DNA of 64,000 nt from positions 52,805 to 116,804 of the forward strand of contig ONIG01000003.1 of NCBI GenBank assembly GCA_900317855.1. The letters run 5' to 3'. Position 1 is the stretch's first letter, and every line of letters starts with the position of its first letter. The position numbers and the translations under genes are program-made. Shown piece by piece: positions 54,338 to 63,562 of this stretch. Origin of the DNA: an uncultured Eubacteriales bacterium (lineage in GTDB: Bacteria; Bacillota; Clostridia; Oscillospirales; Oscillospiraceae). Under the pieces are notes generated by a model. That model was not told the origin of the DNA. It made no database searches and saw only the letters and a list, made by a program, of their open reading frames with translations.

Positions 54338-54784
54338 TTACCGCAGACCGTGCATGAAGCCGTCCATGGCCGTCGCATGGATGTCGCCGCCGATGACGCG
54401 GTTGCGGTAGACAAACAGCTGTGCGAGCACGGTGTCCGTCGAGCCCTCGTAGTTCATCACACGGTAGGTATAGGCCGTGCACGTCTCGCCGGCGTAGGTG
54501 GACAGGTCAAAGCCCTGCTGCTTTTGCAGGGCGTTGTAATCGCCGAAGACACCGTTGAACACGCGCGGGATCACGATCTCCTGCGTCGTTTCGGTCGCGG
54601 GGTCCGCCTCCCAGCCGAGCGCCTGCAGATAGGCGATGCGCCCGTCGGTCGTCGTGACGTTGTAGTGCGCCGAGAGCACGCCGTCATTGCTGCGCCAGAT
54701 GACGGCCAGCGCCAGCAGCACGGCCAGACCGATGAGCGCGAATACGACGGTCCGTCTTGTCCAGTGAAAGGATTTGAGCTTCAT
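54338..54784 (-). CDS. DUF4830 domain protein, membrane-anchored
   Basis: A 148-residue protein with a single N-terminal membrane helix (TVVFALIGLAVLLALAVIW) and a small exported domain with NVTTTDGRIAYLQALGWE, PRVFNGVFGDYNALQKQQGF and YTYRVMNYEG, matching the DUF4830 family found in gut Clostridia. Function is unknown. The ATG at 54784 follows GAGGTG; it starts MKLKSFHW. It is transcribed away from rsuA and converges on the SLH gene terminator. Confidence 0.78.
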   Translation of the reverse strand: MKLKSFHWTRRTVVFALIGLAVLLALAVIWRSNDGVLSAHYNVTTTDGRIAYLQALGWEADPATETTQEIVIPRVFNGVFGDYNALQKQQGFDLSTYAGETCTAYTYRVMNYEGSTDTVLAQLFVYRNRVIGGDIHATAMDGFMHGLR

Positions 54785-54807
54785 AACCACACCTCGGAAC
54801 AAGCCTA

Positions 54808-54836
54808 TTCAAATTTGCCGCCGGATATGTTATAAT
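54808..54836 (+). promoter_or_regulatory. Promoter of rsuA
   Basis: TTCAAA at 54808-54813 and TATAAT at 54831-54836 are 17 bases apart, 33 bases before the GTG start. Confidence 0.65.
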
Positions 54837-54868
54837 GAATCCAAATGTCCGCAAAGGAGGGGGCGCAC

Positions 54869-55582
54869 GTGATCCGTCTGGACAAATATCTGGCCGATAC
54901 CGGCGCCGCTTCCCGGCGTGAGGCCAAGGCGTATATCCGCCGCGGCGAGGTCACGGTCGACGGTGTGCCTGCCCGCGTGCCGGAGCAGAAGATCGCGGAG
55001 ACCGCAGTCGTCTGTCTGCGCGGCCAGCCGCTGCGCTATCAGACACATCACTACTACATGCTCCACAAGCCCGCCGGCGTCCTCACCGCGACGGCCGACC
55101 GCAGCCAGCCGACGGTGCTTGATCTGTTCCCGCCGGAACTGCGGCGCTTTGGGCTCGTGCCTGCGGGGCGGCTCGATAAGGACACGACCGGTCTGCTGCT
55201 CGTCACGGACGACGGGGACTATGTCCACCGCGTCATCACGCCGAAAAAGCACGTGCCGAAGGTCTATTTTGCACGCACGGATGGGCAGCCGACGGATGCG
55301 GATGCAGAGCGCTTTGCGCAGGGCGTTGTTCTCGGCGACGGAACACAGTGCCTGCCCGCCAGGCTGGAGCTCCTGCCGGAGCAGGGGGGCTGCTGCGTCA
55401 CGGTCTATGAGGGAAAATACCACATGGTCAAGCGGATGCTGGCCGGCTGCGGGACGCCGGTTTTGCAGCTGCACCGGCTGTCGATCGGGGCGCTGACGCT
55501 CGATCCCGCGCTGTCGCCGGGCGCTTACCGGGAACTGAGCCCAGACGAGGCAATGCTCGTTTTTTCGCTGCCAACTTCGTGA
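54869..55582 (+). CDS. Pseudouridine synthase, RsuA/RluB/E/F family
   Basis: A 237-residue rRNA pseudouridine synthase with an N-terminal S4 RNA-binding domain (IRLDKYLADTGAASRREAKA, then YIRRGEVTVDG) and the catalytic domain with GRLDKDTTGLLLVTDDG, where the Asp of GRLDKD is catalytic, and GKYHMVKRMLAGCG. RsuA members modify 16S U516; others act on 23S. The GTG at 54869 is chosen because AAAGGAGG precedes it by eight bases. Exact target base is not decided by sequence inspection. Confidence 0.92.
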   Translation: MIRLDKYLADTGAASRREAKAYIRRGEVTVDGVPARVPEQKIAETAVVCLRGQPLRYQTHHYYMLHKPAGVLTATADRSQPTVLDLFPPELRRFGLVPAGRLDKDTTGLLLVTDDGDYVHRVITPKKHVPKVYFARTDGQPTDADAERFAQGVVLGDGTQCLPARLELLPEQGGCCVTVYEGKYHMVKRMLAGCGTPVLQLHRLSIGALTLDPALSPGAYRELSPDEAMLVFSLPTS

Positions 55583-55662
55583 AAATTTACAAAAGTTCGG
55601 GAAATTATCCGACTATCTCACGAAATTTCGAAAATTATTCACAAAAAACGACCACTTTTCTA

Positions 55663-55691
55663 TTGAAAAATGCACATAAATCGGCTATTAT
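55663..55691 (+). promoter_or_regulatory. Promoter of the CdaR-like regulator gene
   Basis: TTGAAA at 55663-55668 and TATTAT at 55686-55691 are 17 bases apart, with a 63-base leader. The AT-rich gap also has CGAAATTTCG, a 10-base palindrome at 55621-55630. Confidence 0.7.
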
Positions 55692-55754
55692 GTAAAGTAG
55701 GAAATTGGTAGGTGCTGTGGGAGACTGCGGCGGCCGTTCGTAGGAGGAAAAGAT

Positions 55755-56849
55755 ATGTCGAGCAGAATTTTTCAGGGCGTGATCGTTCAGATGAAAGACG
55801 CCACTACGCGCTGCATCGGTGTTGTGGACGAGCAGGGGTTTGTCATTGCCTGCAGTGAGCTTTCGATGATCGGCTCGCGTCTGGATGACTTTCAGGCCGC
55901 AGTGGGCGAAGTGCAGGAGCAGCTGTTTGCAACGGACACGCGCACGTATAAGATCCTGTCTGCCAGCACGGCGCGCTTCGAGTATGCCGTGTTCGTCGAG
56001 GGCAATGATCAGACGGCGCGCAGCATCTGCATTCTCGCGGCCGTCGGCATGACAGAGGCCAGCACGAACTTTGAGGAAAAGCACAATAAGGCCGCCTTCG
56101 TCAAGAACATCATTTCGGACAACATTCTCCCCGGCGATGTGTATGTGCGCGCCAAGGAGCTGCATTTTACCACCGATGTGCCGCGCGCCGTGCTGCTGGT
56201 GCGTCAGGTGAGCGTGACGGATATCGCTGTGCTCGAGCTGATCCAGAACATGTTCCCGGACCGGCAGCATGATTTTGTGCTCAGCGTGAGCGAGTCGGAC
56301 ATCGTCGTCATCAAGGAAATGACGCCGGACGAGACCTCGGAGGATATCTGCGCGCTGGCCGAGAGCATTGAGCGCGCCGTGCAAACCGAGCTGCACGTGC
56401 AGACGGTCATCGGCATCGGCACGACGGCCAACCACCTGCGCGAGCTGGCTGACCGCTACAAGGAGGCGCAGGTCGCCATCGAGGTCGGCAAGGTGTTTGA
56501 AAACGAGAAGCCGGTCATTCATTACGACAACCTCGGCATCGGCCGCATCATTTATCAGCTGCCGACGACGCTGTGCGAGATGTTCCTGTCCGAAGCGTTC
56601 AAGAAAAACCCCATCGAGGCGCTCGATGAGGACACGCTCGACACGATCAATCGCTTCTTTGAGAACAACCTCAACGTTTCGGAGACGGCGCGCAAGCTCT
56701 ACGTCCATCGAAACACTTTGGTATACCGGTTGGAGAAAGTCAAGAAGATCACGGGCCTGGATCTGCGCGAGTTTGAGGATGCGATCCTCTTCAAGGTAGC
56801 GGTCATGGTAAAGAAATACCTCGACTCTCAGAACACCGCCAAGTTCTGA
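55755..56849 (+). CDS. CdaR/PucR-type transcriptional regulator
   Basis: A 364-residue regulator. The N-terminal region is like a diacid-recognition/GAF-type sensor (RCIGVVDEQGFVIACSE; AVFVEGNDQTARSICILA). The C-terminal PucR-type HTH has NRFFENNLNVSETARKLYV, the Arg-Asn-Thr-Leu helix in HRNTLVYRLEKVKKITGLDL and the conserved FEDAILFKVAVMV. Such proteins control sugar-diacid or purine genes in many bacteria, but neighbours here (ftsEX, wall hydrolases) give no such target. It has its own promoter and lies 46 bases upstream of ftsE, so it may be co-transcribed with it. The start follows GTAGGAGG. Confidence 0.85.
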   Translation: MSSRIFQGVIVQMKDATTRCIGVVDEQGFVIACSELSMIGSRLDDFQAAVGEVQEQLFATDTRTYKILSASTARFEYAVFVEGNDQTARSICILAAVGMTEASTNFEEKHNKAAFVKNIISDNILPGDVYVRAKELHFTTDVPRAVLLVRQVSVTDIAVLELIQNMFPDRQHDFVLSVSESDIVVIKEMTPDETSEDICALAESIERAVQTELHVQTVIGIGTTANHLRELADRYKEAQVAIEVGKVFENEKPVIHYDNLGIGRIIYQLPTTLCEMFLSEAFKKNPIEALDEDTLDTINRFFENNLNVSETARKLYVHRNTLVYRLEKVKKITGLDLREFEDAILFKVAVMVKKYLDSQNTAKF

Positions 56850-56895
56850 GCACTTACCCGGGCGGGCGTAAGCCCAACATATTGGAGGACATCTT

Positions 56896-57588
56896 ATGGT
56901 TCAAATGAACGATGTGAAGATGGTCTACGGAAACACGGAAGCTGCGGCCCTCAACGGTATCTCGTTTACGATCAATGAGGGCGAGTTTGTGTTTCTGGTC
57001 GGACCGTCCGGCTCCGGCAAGACGACGATCATCAAACTGATCACCGGCGAGCTGAGCCCCACATCCGGACAGATCACGGTCAACGGCTTTGACATGCAGG
57101 GCATCAAGCGCCGCAAGCTGCCGAAGCTGCGCCGGACACTGGGCGTCATTTTTCAGGATTTCCGCCTGATTGACAAAATGACGGTGTATGAAAACGTTGC
57201 GTTTGCCATGCGTGTGGTGGGGGCGTCCAATAAGGAGATCCGCCGCCGCGTGCCGCAGGTGCTCGAGCTGGTCGGCCTGGCCGACCGGGAAAAGCGCTTC
57301 CCGGCGGAGCTTTCCGGCGGCGAGCAGCAGCGCGTGGCCATCGCCCGCGCGCTCGTGAACAATCCGCGCATGATCATCGCGGACGAGCCGACCGGCAACC
57401 TCGACCCGGTGCGCAGCCTGGAGCTGATGCTGCTGCTGGAGAAGATCAACGAGCTCGGTACCACGGTCCTCGTGGTGACGCACGAAAAGGAACTGGTCGA
57501 CGCTTTTTCCAAGCGCGTCATCTCCATCGACGCCGGAAGAGTCATCAGTGACGGATTGGACGGGTACTACGGATATGAAGCTGAATAG
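56896..57588 (+). CDS. ftsE: Cell division ATP-binding protein FtsE
   Basis: A 230-residue ABC ATPase that with FtsX drives peptidoglycan hydrolase activity at the septum. Walker A GPSGSGKTT, Q-loop IFQDFRLIDKMTVYENVAFA (an FtsE hallmark), signature LSGGEQQRVAIARAL, Walker B MIIADEPTGNLDP, H-loop VVTHEKELV. ATG follows TTGGAGGAC. The C-terminal codons overlap the ftsX start by 14 bases. Confidence 0.96.
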   Translation: MVQMNDVKMVYGNTEAAALNGISFTINEGEFVFLVGPSGSGKTTIIKLITGELSPTSGQITVNGFDMQGIKRRKLPKLRRTLGVIFQDFRLIDKMTVYENVAFAMRVVGASNKEIRRRVPQVLELVGLADREKRFPAELSGGEQQRVAIARALVNNPRMIIADEPTGNLDPVRSLELMLLLEKINELGTTVLVVTHEKELVDAFSKRVISIDAGRVISDGLDGYYGYEAE

Positions 57589-58459
57589 ATTCAACTACCT
57601 GATGGCGCAGGGCGTGAAAAACATCTTCACGCACGGTTTCATGTCCTTCGCGTCGATCACGATCATCATCGCGTGCCTGCTCATCATGGGCAGCTTCTCG
57701 CTGCTGACGCTCAACATTGACGCGAACATCGACCGCCTGCAAAACCAGAACGAGGTCATCGCCTACGTCGATGAGACGCTCACGGAGGACGAGGCCCGGG
57801 CCATCGAGCCCAAGGTCGCCGCAGTGGCGAATGTCGCCTCGGTCGAGTTCGTCACGCGCGAGCAGGCCATGCAGACGTTCGAGGCCGAGTATGACTCCGA
57901 CCTCTTTGACAACATTGACGCGTCGGTCTTCCGTCACCGCTACGTCGTGACGCTCGACGACCTGTCGCTCATGAAGGACACGCAGGCCGCGCTGAAAAAT
58001 GTGGACGGCATTGCCGATGTCACGGCGCACCTGGACTATGCGGAAAACTTCATCACGTTCCGGAACATTGTGAGCGTGGTCTCCGTCGTTTTGATCGTGA
58101 TCCTCATCGCGGTGTCCCTGTTTATTATGACCAACACCATCAAGCTGGCCACGTTCGGCCGGCGCGAGGAGATCGCCATCATGAAGATGGTCGGTGCGAC
58201 GAATGGCTTCATCCGTCTGCCGTTCGTGGTCGAGGGCCTTGTGCTCGGCCTGGTCGGCGGTCTGGTCGCGTTCCTGCTTCAGTGGGGGCTCTACAGCCTG
58301 ATCGTCAGCAAGATCATGTCCACCATGGCGGCCGGTATCATCACGGTGCTCCCGTTTGCATCCGTGTCGCTGCCGCTGCTGCTGGTGTTCCTCGGCGTGG
58401 GTGTGCTCGTCGGCGTGTTCGGCGGCCTCACGGCCATTCGCAACTATCTGAAAGTCTAA
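57575..58459 (+). CDS. ftsX: Cell division protein FtsX
   Basis: A 294-residue four-helix membrane protein, FtsE's partner. After the cytoplasmic start MKLNRFNYLMAQGVKNIFTH the first helix is ASITIIIACLLIMGSFSLLT; the extracellular domain follows (VIAYVDETLTEDEARAIEPK), and three more helices close it, with the signature REEIAIMKMVGATNGFIRLP. The ATG at 57575 is chosen on the family start and overlap with ftsE. The next gene encodes the M23 hydrolase it should activate. Confidence 0.95.
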   Translation: MKLNRFNYLMAQGVKNIFTHGFMSFASITIIIACLLIMGSFSLLTLNIDANIDRLQNQNEVIAYVDETLTEDEARAIEPKVAAVANVASVEFVTREQAMQTFEAEYDSDLFDNIDASVFRHRYVVTLDDLSLMKDTQAALKNVDGIADVTAHLDYAENFITFRNIVSVVSVVLIVILIAVSLFIMTNTIKLATFGRREEIAIMKMVGATNGFIRLPFVVEGLVLGLVGGLVAFLLQWGLYSLIVSKIMSTMAAGIITVLPFASVSLPLLLVFLGVGVLVGVFGGLTAIRNYLKV

Positions 58460-58471
58460 GGAGGAAATCGA

Positions 58472-59695
58472 ATGAAGATGAACCGCAAAGTCGTTCGATC
58501 CGTCATTTGTGTGCTGCTCGCGCTGATCTTTATCATCTCGCTTATGACAGCGCTGATCCCGACCAACGCCAGCGCGGCGTCTCAGTCGGAGATCAACCAG
58601 CTCACGCAGCAGCGCAAAGAGCTGCAGGCCAAGCAGAAAGAGCAGCAGAAGCTCATCAACAACCTGCGCTCCAAGAAAGCCAGCGTGGTGGATCAGAAAG
58701 CCGCGCTCGACCAGGAAAACGATCTGGCCCAGCAAGAGATCGAGCTCGTCAAGGAGCAGATCACGGCCTACGACCAGCAGATCGAGGACAAGGGCGTTGA
58801 GCTCGAGGCTGCCAAGCAGGAAGAAGAGGCCCAGACGGTCCGCTTCCGCAGCTGTGTGCGCCACCTCGAGGAGTACGGCCAGATGTCCTACATCGCCATC
58901 CTGCTCGAGGCGACCAGCCTGTCCGACCTCCTTGCCCGCATGGACATGGTCGGTGAGGTCATTGCATATAATAAGCAGGTGCAGGCCGACATGACGGCCG
59001 CCCGTGAAAAGGTCGAGACCGTCAAGGCGGAGCTCGAGGATGCCCGCACCGAGCTGCAGGATAAGCAGTCCGAGCTCGAGACCAAGCAGGTCGCGCTGCA
59101 GCAGAAGGTTGCGGAGGCCAATTCGCTGCTGGCCAGTCTGGAATCGGATATCAACGCCTACAAGAGCGTCTACGACCAGTATGAGCAGCAGCAGAAAAAC
59201 GTCCAGTCGCAGATCGACAAGCAGGTCGCGGATCTGCGCCGCCAGGAGCAGCAGCAGCAACAGCAAAACCCGAATTATGACCCGGGCAAAGCCAACGGCT
59301 CCACCGGCACCATGATGTGGCCGTGCCCGTCCTGCCACTACATCACCTCGCAGTTCGGCTGGCGCTACCACCCGATCTACAAGACGCAGAAGTACCACTC
59401 CGGCGTGGACATCGGCGCGAGCTACGGCGCGACCATCGTTGCGGCCGACGGCGGCACGGTCATCACGGCTGGCTCCGTGTCCGGCTACGGCAATTGTGTC
59501 GTCATCAACCATGGCAACGGCATCACCACGCTCTACGGCCACATGAGCTCCATCGCAGTGTCCGCCGGCCAGAAGGTCTCCAAGGGCCAGACGATCGGCT
59601 ATGTCGGCTCGACCGGCAACTCCACCGGCCCGCATCTGCACTGGGAGGTCACGGTCAACGGCGTGCGCCAGAACCCGCTCAACTATGCGAGCTGA
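58472..59695 (+). CDS. M23-family peptidoglycan endopeptidase with coiled coil
   Basis: A 407-residue secreted hydrolase. A signal peptide covers about residues 1-36 (ALIFIISLMTALIPTNASAA). Residues 37-265 are a long coiled coil rich in Gln/Glu/Lys (LTQQRKELQAKQKEQQKLIN). The C-terminal LytM domain has the zinc ligands in HSGVDIGASYG near residue 309, LYGHMS near 354 and HLHWEV near 389, all intact, so it should be active. Its build matches EnvC/PcsB/CwlO-type partners of FtsEX, and it follows ftsX by 12 bases; FtsX probably opens its active site. The start follows TAAGGAGG. Confidence 0.93.
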   Translation: MKMNRKVVRSVICVLLALIFIISLMTALIPTNASAASQSEINQLTQQRKELQAKQKEQQKLINNLRSKKASVVDQKAALDQENDLAQQEIELVKEQITAYDQQIEDKGVELEAAKQEEEAQTVRFRSCVRHLEEYGQMSYIAILLEATSLSDLLARMDMVGEVIAYNKQVQADMTAAREKVETVKAELEDARTELQDKQSELETKQVALQQKVAEANSLLASLESDINAYKSVYDQYEQQQKNVQSQIDKQVADLRRQEQQQQQQNPNYDPGKANGSTGTMMWPCPSCHYITSQFGWRYHPIYKTQKYHSGVDIGASYGATIVAADGGTVITAGSVSGYGNCVVINHGNGITTLYGHMSSIAVSAGQKVSKGQTIGYVGSTGNSTGPHLHWEVTVNGVRQNPLNYAS

Positions 59696-59723
59696 TCGGA
59701 CATATTTTGACTGAATGAAACTG

Positions 59724-59750
59724 CCGGGCGGCCGGAAAATGGCTGCCCGG
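59724..59750 (+). terminator. Intercistronic hairpin after the M23 gene
   Basis: GCCGGGC-GGCC pairs with GGCT-GCCCGGC around 7 bases; no U tract follows, so partial termination or 3' protection is likelier than a full stop. Confidence 0.5.
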
Positions 59751-59809
59751 CTCGTCTGCTGCATTGGGGGCTGCCCGGTGCGGGCAGCAAATGGATCCGG
59801 AGGGATAGC

Positions 59810-61015
59810 ATGGACGAACACAAGCCACAGGAACAGGCACCGGAAAAAGTGCCCGCCCGCAGAAAAAGCGGCAGAATGCGCGGCTGGAAGGCGAGTATTC
59901 TTGCCTGTGTGATCTGCATTCTGGTCACTGCACTGGTCACGTCGCTGATCTTCGTCGGCAAATTCGGCGGCAGCAGCAACTATAAGCTCGCGCTGAAGTT
60001 TGCACAGGTCAAGCAGGTCGTGGACAAAGACTATATCGGCGACGCGGACGACACGGCCATCAGCGACGCTTCGTCAAGCGCGATCATCAGTGCTATCGGC
60101 GATAAATGGAGCTACTATATGACGGCCGAGGAATACAAGGCCTATCAGATGTACTCCAACAATGAGTACGCCGGCATCGGAGTGACGATTCAGCTCGACG
60201 ATAAGACGAAGGGCTTTCGCATCACGGCGGTGACGAGCGATTCGCCCGCGGCAAAAGCCGGCCTCAAGCAGGGCGACATCATTACGGCGATCGACGGGGA
60301 GGATGTCACGGGCAAGACGCTCTCGGATGTGCAGAGCACCATCCGCGCCAAGCTCAACAAGACGCTCAAGCTCACCATCCAGGATTCCGCCGGCAAGAGC
60401 CAGACCGTCACGCTCGACTGCACGGTCATCTACACCGACCCCGTGACGTATAAGCTCATGGACAACGGCGTTGGCTATATCCAGATCCGCAACTTTGAGA
60501 CCGGCGGCGGCAGCCGTGCCGTGCAGGCGGTCGATAAGCTGCTCGACCTCGGCGCAAAGTCGCTCGTGTTTGACCTGCGCGATAATCCCGGCGGCCTGCT
60601 CTCGGAGCTCATCACGATCCTGGACCACCTGCTGCCGCAGGGCGACCTGTTCGTGAGCGTCGACGGCAACGGGAAAGAGACCGTCACGCAGAGCGACAGC
60701 GTCTGCGTCAAGGTGCCGATGGCGGTCATCGTCAACGGCAACACCTACAGTGCGGCGGAGTTTTTCGCGGCCGCGCTGCGGGAGTATGACTGGGCGACCA
60801 TCGTCGGTCAGAACACGACCGGTAAGGGCCGCAGCCAGACGACCATCGCGCTCCCGGACGGCAGCGCCGTGCACATCTCGAGCCGGAAATATCTCACGCC
60901 CAACCGCGTGGACCTGTCCGAGCAGGGCGGCCTTGTGCCGGATATCGTCGTGGCCCCGGCCGCGGACAGCGAGGTCGATGCGCAGCTCGAGGCGGCCATC
61001 GCCGCGCTGCGCTGA
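59810..61015 (+). CDS. Carboxy-terminal processing peptidase (CtpA/S41 family)
   Basis: A 401-residue membrane-anchored serine protease. An N-terminal membrane helix (ILACVICILVTALVTSLIFV) precedes a PDZ domain at about 120-200 (GIGVTIQLDDKTKGF; SPAAKAGLKQGDIITAIDGE) and the S41 domain with YIQIRNFETGGGS, FDLRDNPGGLLSE, the catalytic Ser in NGNTYSAAEFFAAAL and the Lys in VGQNTTGKGRSQ. The C-terminal peptidoglycan-binding domain common in Bacillus CtpA is absent. It lies 114 bases after the M23 gene and may process envelope or division proteins. ATG follows CGGAGGG. Confidence 0.92.
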   Translation: MDEHKPQEQAPEKVPARRKSGRMRGWKASILACVICILVTALVTSLIFVGKFGGSSNYKLALKFAQVKQVVDKDYIGDADDTAISDASSSAIISAIGDKWSYYMTAEEYKAYQMYSNNEYAGIGVTIQLDDKTKGFRITAVTSDSPAAKAGLKQGDIITAIDGEDVTGKTLSDVQSTIRAKLNKTLKLTIQDSAGKSQTVTLDCTVIYTDPVTYKLMDNGVGYIQIRNFETGGGSRAVQAVDKLLDLGAKSLVFDLRDNPGGLLSELITILDHLLPQGDLFVSVDGNGKETVTQSDSVCVKVPMAVIVNGNTYSAAEFFAAALREYDWATIVGQNTTGKGRSQTTIALPDGSAVHISSRKYLTPNRVDLSEQGGLVPDIVVAPAADSEVDAQLEAAIAALR

Positions 61016-61062
61016 ATCAAAATCGTATATACGAAAATTTCAATGATATAAGGAGACGGATT

Positions 61063-61548
61063 ATGGCGATCGACAGCAGATATAAGATGAGTCAGGAGCG
61101 TCTGGACGCGCTCAAGGAAGAACTGCACTACCTCGAGACGACCCGCGAGAAGGAAGTCGCGGAGCTCATCAAGGAGGCGCGCTCGTTCGGTGACCTGTCG
61201 GAAAACAGCGAGTACGACGAGGCCAAAACGGAGCAGGGCAAGCTCTACTCCCGCATTGCCGAGATCACGGACCTGATCGAGAACGCCGAGGTCGTGGAGA
61301 AGGTCGAAGTCGCGGCGGACGTCGTGACCATCGGCAGCCGCGTGCGCGTGCTCGATGTCGATGAGGACGTGGAAGAGGAGTACACCATTGTCGGCTCGCA
61401 GGAGGCCAACCCCATGGAAGGCTGCATTTCGGACGACAGCCCGTTCGGCTTTGCGCTCAAGGGCCACAAAGTCGGCGAGACCGTCACGGTCGCAGCCCCG
61501 GTCGGCGAGCTGCAGTTCAAGATCATCGCCGTCGAAAACGAAGACTGA
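61063..61548 (+). CDS. greA: Transcription elongation factor GreA
   Basis: A 161-residue factor that rescues backtracked RNA polymerase by stimulating transcript cleavage. The coiled-coil tip with the two acidic residues is visible in ARSFGDLSENSEYDEAKTEQ, and the FKBP-like C-terminal domain has YTIVGSQEANPMEG and ISDDSPFGFALKGHKVGE. Length is normal. It lies 11 bases before lysS; both follow CtpA. SD AAGGAGA. Confidence 0.97.
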   Translation: MAIDSRYKMSQERLDALKEELHYLETTREKEVAELIKEARSFGDLSENSEYDEAKTEQGKLYSRIAEITDLIENAEVVEKVEVAADVVTIGSRVRVLDVDEDVEEEYTIVGSQEANPMEGCISDDSPFGFALKGHKVGETVTVAAPVGELQFKIIAVENED

Positions 61549-61558
61549 GGAGTCCATC

Positions 61559-63562
61559 ATGAACGAAGAGAGAAAGAACCAGCAGGCGGCGGCAGAGCCG
61601 TCCCTGTCCGAGATCCTTCAGGTGCGCCGCGACAAGCTCAAGGCACTGCAGGACGCCGGGCGCGATCCCTTCACACAGACACGTTTTGCGCGCAGCGCCT
61701 ATTCGGCCGACATCAAGAATGATTTTGATGCCTATGACGGCAAAACGCTGCAGGCCGCCGGCCGTATCATGTCCAAGCGCGGCATGGGCAAGGCCATCTT
61801 CTGCGACATTCAGGACGACCGCGGCCAGATCCAGCTCTACGTCCGCAAGGATGCCGTGACGGAGCAGGAGTTTGCCGATTTCCGTAAGTATGACATCGGC
61901 GACATCATCGGCGTGAGCGGCTATGCGTTCAAGACCAAGACGGGGGAGATCTCCATTCATGTGCAGCAGGTCACGCTGCTCAGCAAGTCCCTGCGCCCGC
62001 TGCCGGAGAAGTTCCACGGCATGACGAACACGGAGCTGCGCTACCGCCAGCGCTACGTGGATCTCATCATGAACCCCGAGAGCAAGCGCAATTTCCAGAT
62101 CCGCAGCCAGTTCGTGGCCTACCTGCGCCGCTATCTGGACGGCCTGGGCTTCATGGAGGTCGAGACCCCCGTGCTCAGCCCCATCGCCGGCGGCGCGACG
62201 GCGCGTCCGTTCATCACGCACCACAACACGCTCGATATTGATATGTATATGCGCATTGCGACCGAGCTGCACCTCAAGCGCCTGATCGTCGGCGGCATTG
62301 AGCGCGTGTACGAGGTCGGCCGCATCTTCCGCAACGAGGGAATGGACACCAAGCACAACCCGGAGTTCACGACCTGTGAGCTCTATCAGGCCTACACCAA
62401 TCTCGACGGCATGATGGACATCCTCGAGGGCATCCTCTCCGGCGCGGCCAAGGAGATCCTCGGCACGTATCAGCTCCAGTGGCTGGGCCATGATGTCGAC
62501 CTCACGCCGAGCTGGCGCCGCGTGACCATGGCCGACGCCGTCAAGGACGTCACGGGGGCCGACTTTATGGCCATCATTGGCGACGCGGACGCGGCGGTCG
62601 CCCTTGCCAAGAGCGTGGGCGTGGACATGGAAAATGTCGCCCACACGTGGGGCAACGCGCTCTATGAGACGTTTGACCAGAAGGTCGAGGCCACACTCAT
62701 TCAGCCGACGTTCATCACCATGTACCCGGTCGAGGTCAGCCCGCTGGCCAAGCGCAGCCCCGAGCAGCCCGCGCTCACCGAGCGCTATGAGATGTTCATC
62801 TGCGGCTGCGAGATGGGCAACGCCTTCTCCGAGCTCAATGACCCCATCGACCAGTACCAGCGCTTCAAGGCGCAGGCCGAAAAGCGCGCGCACGGCGACG
62901 AAGAGGCCAACATGATGGACGAGGACTTCGTCATGGCGCTCGAATACGGCATGCCGCCCACCGGCGGTCTGGGCTTCGGCATTGACCGCTGCGCCATGCT
63001 GCTGTGCGGCGCAAGCTCCATCCGCGACGTGATCCTGTTCCCGACAATGAAACCCTTAGATACACCAAAGGACAAGAATGGTGTACAGAAATCTGAGGAT
63101 GCTGCAACAACAGAAACGGCGTCTGAAGAGGTTCCGGCGGTGAACGTAAGCGATCCGTCCATGCCGATCTTCGATGCGAAAAAGCCTGACTTTGCAAGCC
63201 TCGTGATCGAGCCGCTGTTTGAGGATCTCGTCGATTTCGAGACCTTCTCCAAGTCCGATTTCCGTGCCGTGAAGGTCAAGGACTGCATCACCGTTCCGAA
63301 GAGCAAGAAGCTGCTGCAGTTCACGCTGGACGACGGAACCGGCACAGATCGCACCATTTTAAGCGGAATTCACGCCTATTATGAGCCGGAACAGCTCATT
63401 GGAAAGACCTGCATCGCCATCACCAATCTGCCTCCGCGCAAGATGATGGGCATCGATTCCTGCGGTATGCTGATTAGTGCCGTTCATAAGGAAGGCGAAG
63501 AAGAAAAGCTTCATCTGCTTATGGTAGACCCGAGCATTCCGGCAGGCGCAAAACTGTACTAA
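61559..63562 (+). CDS. lysS: Lysyl-tRNA synthetase, class II, with C-terminal tRNA-binding domain
   Basis: A 667-residue LysRS. Residues 1-498 are the usual enzyme: OB fold (AAGRIMSKRGMGKAIFCDIQ), motif 1 (LDGLGFMEVETPVLSP), motif 2 (VYEVGRIFRNEGMDTKHNPE followed by FTTCE) and motif 3 (GLGFGIDRCAML). After RDVILFPTMKPL comes a linker of about 50 residues, then a Trbp111/MetRS-type tRNA-binding domain (FRAVKVKDCITVPKSKKLLQ; TNLPPRKMMGIDSCGMLISA). LysRS with this domain is known in Clostridia. The odd point is composition: from about 63045 codons become AT-richer (TTA, ACA, CCA), as does what follows. I suspect the last third was supplied by an inserted element. The ATG is at 61559. Confidence 0.93.
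   Translation: MNEERKNQQAAAEPSLSEILQVRRDKLKALQDAGRDPFTQTRFARSAYSADIKNDFDAYDGKTLQAAGRIMSKRGMGKAIFCDIQDDRGQIQLYVRKDAVTEQEFADFRKYDIGDIIGVSGYAFKTKTGEISIHVQQVTLLSKSLRPLPEKFHGMTNTELRYRQRYVDLIMNPESKRNFQIRSQFVAYLRRYLDGLGFMEVETPVLSPIAGGATARPFITHHNTLDIDMYMRIATELHLKRLIVGGIERVYEVGRIFRNEGMDTKHNPEFTTCELYQAYTNLDGMMDILEGILSGAAKEILGTYQLQWLGHDVDLTPSWRRVTMADAVKDVTGADFMAIIGDADAAVALAKSVGVDMENVAHTWGNALYETFDQKVEATLIQPTFITMYPVEVSPLAKRSPEQPALTERYEMFICGCEMGNAFSELNDPIDQYQRFKAQAEKRAHGDEEANMMDEDFVMALEYGMPPTGGLGFGIDRCAMLLCGASSIRDVILFPTMKPLDTPKDKNGVQKSEDAATTETASEEVPAVNVSDPSMPIFDAKKPDFASLVIEPLFEDLVDFETFSKSDFRAVKVKDCITVPKSKKLLQFTLDDGTGTDRTILSGIHAYYEPEQLIGKTCIAITNLPPRKMMGIDSCGMLISAVHKEGEEEKLHLLMVDPSIPAGAKLY
63061..63070 (+). 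repeat. TACACCAAAG at the composition change in lysS
   Basis: This 10-mer recurs at 63655-63664, after the lysS stop. It could be part of an attachment or integrase-binding sequence, or chance. Confidence 0.35.

Noticed and set aside
61559..63562. LysRS plus tRNA-binding domain as a new gene fusion
   Set aside because: Clostridial LysRS with a Trbp111/MetRS-type C-terminal domain is known; only the composition change is noteworthy.
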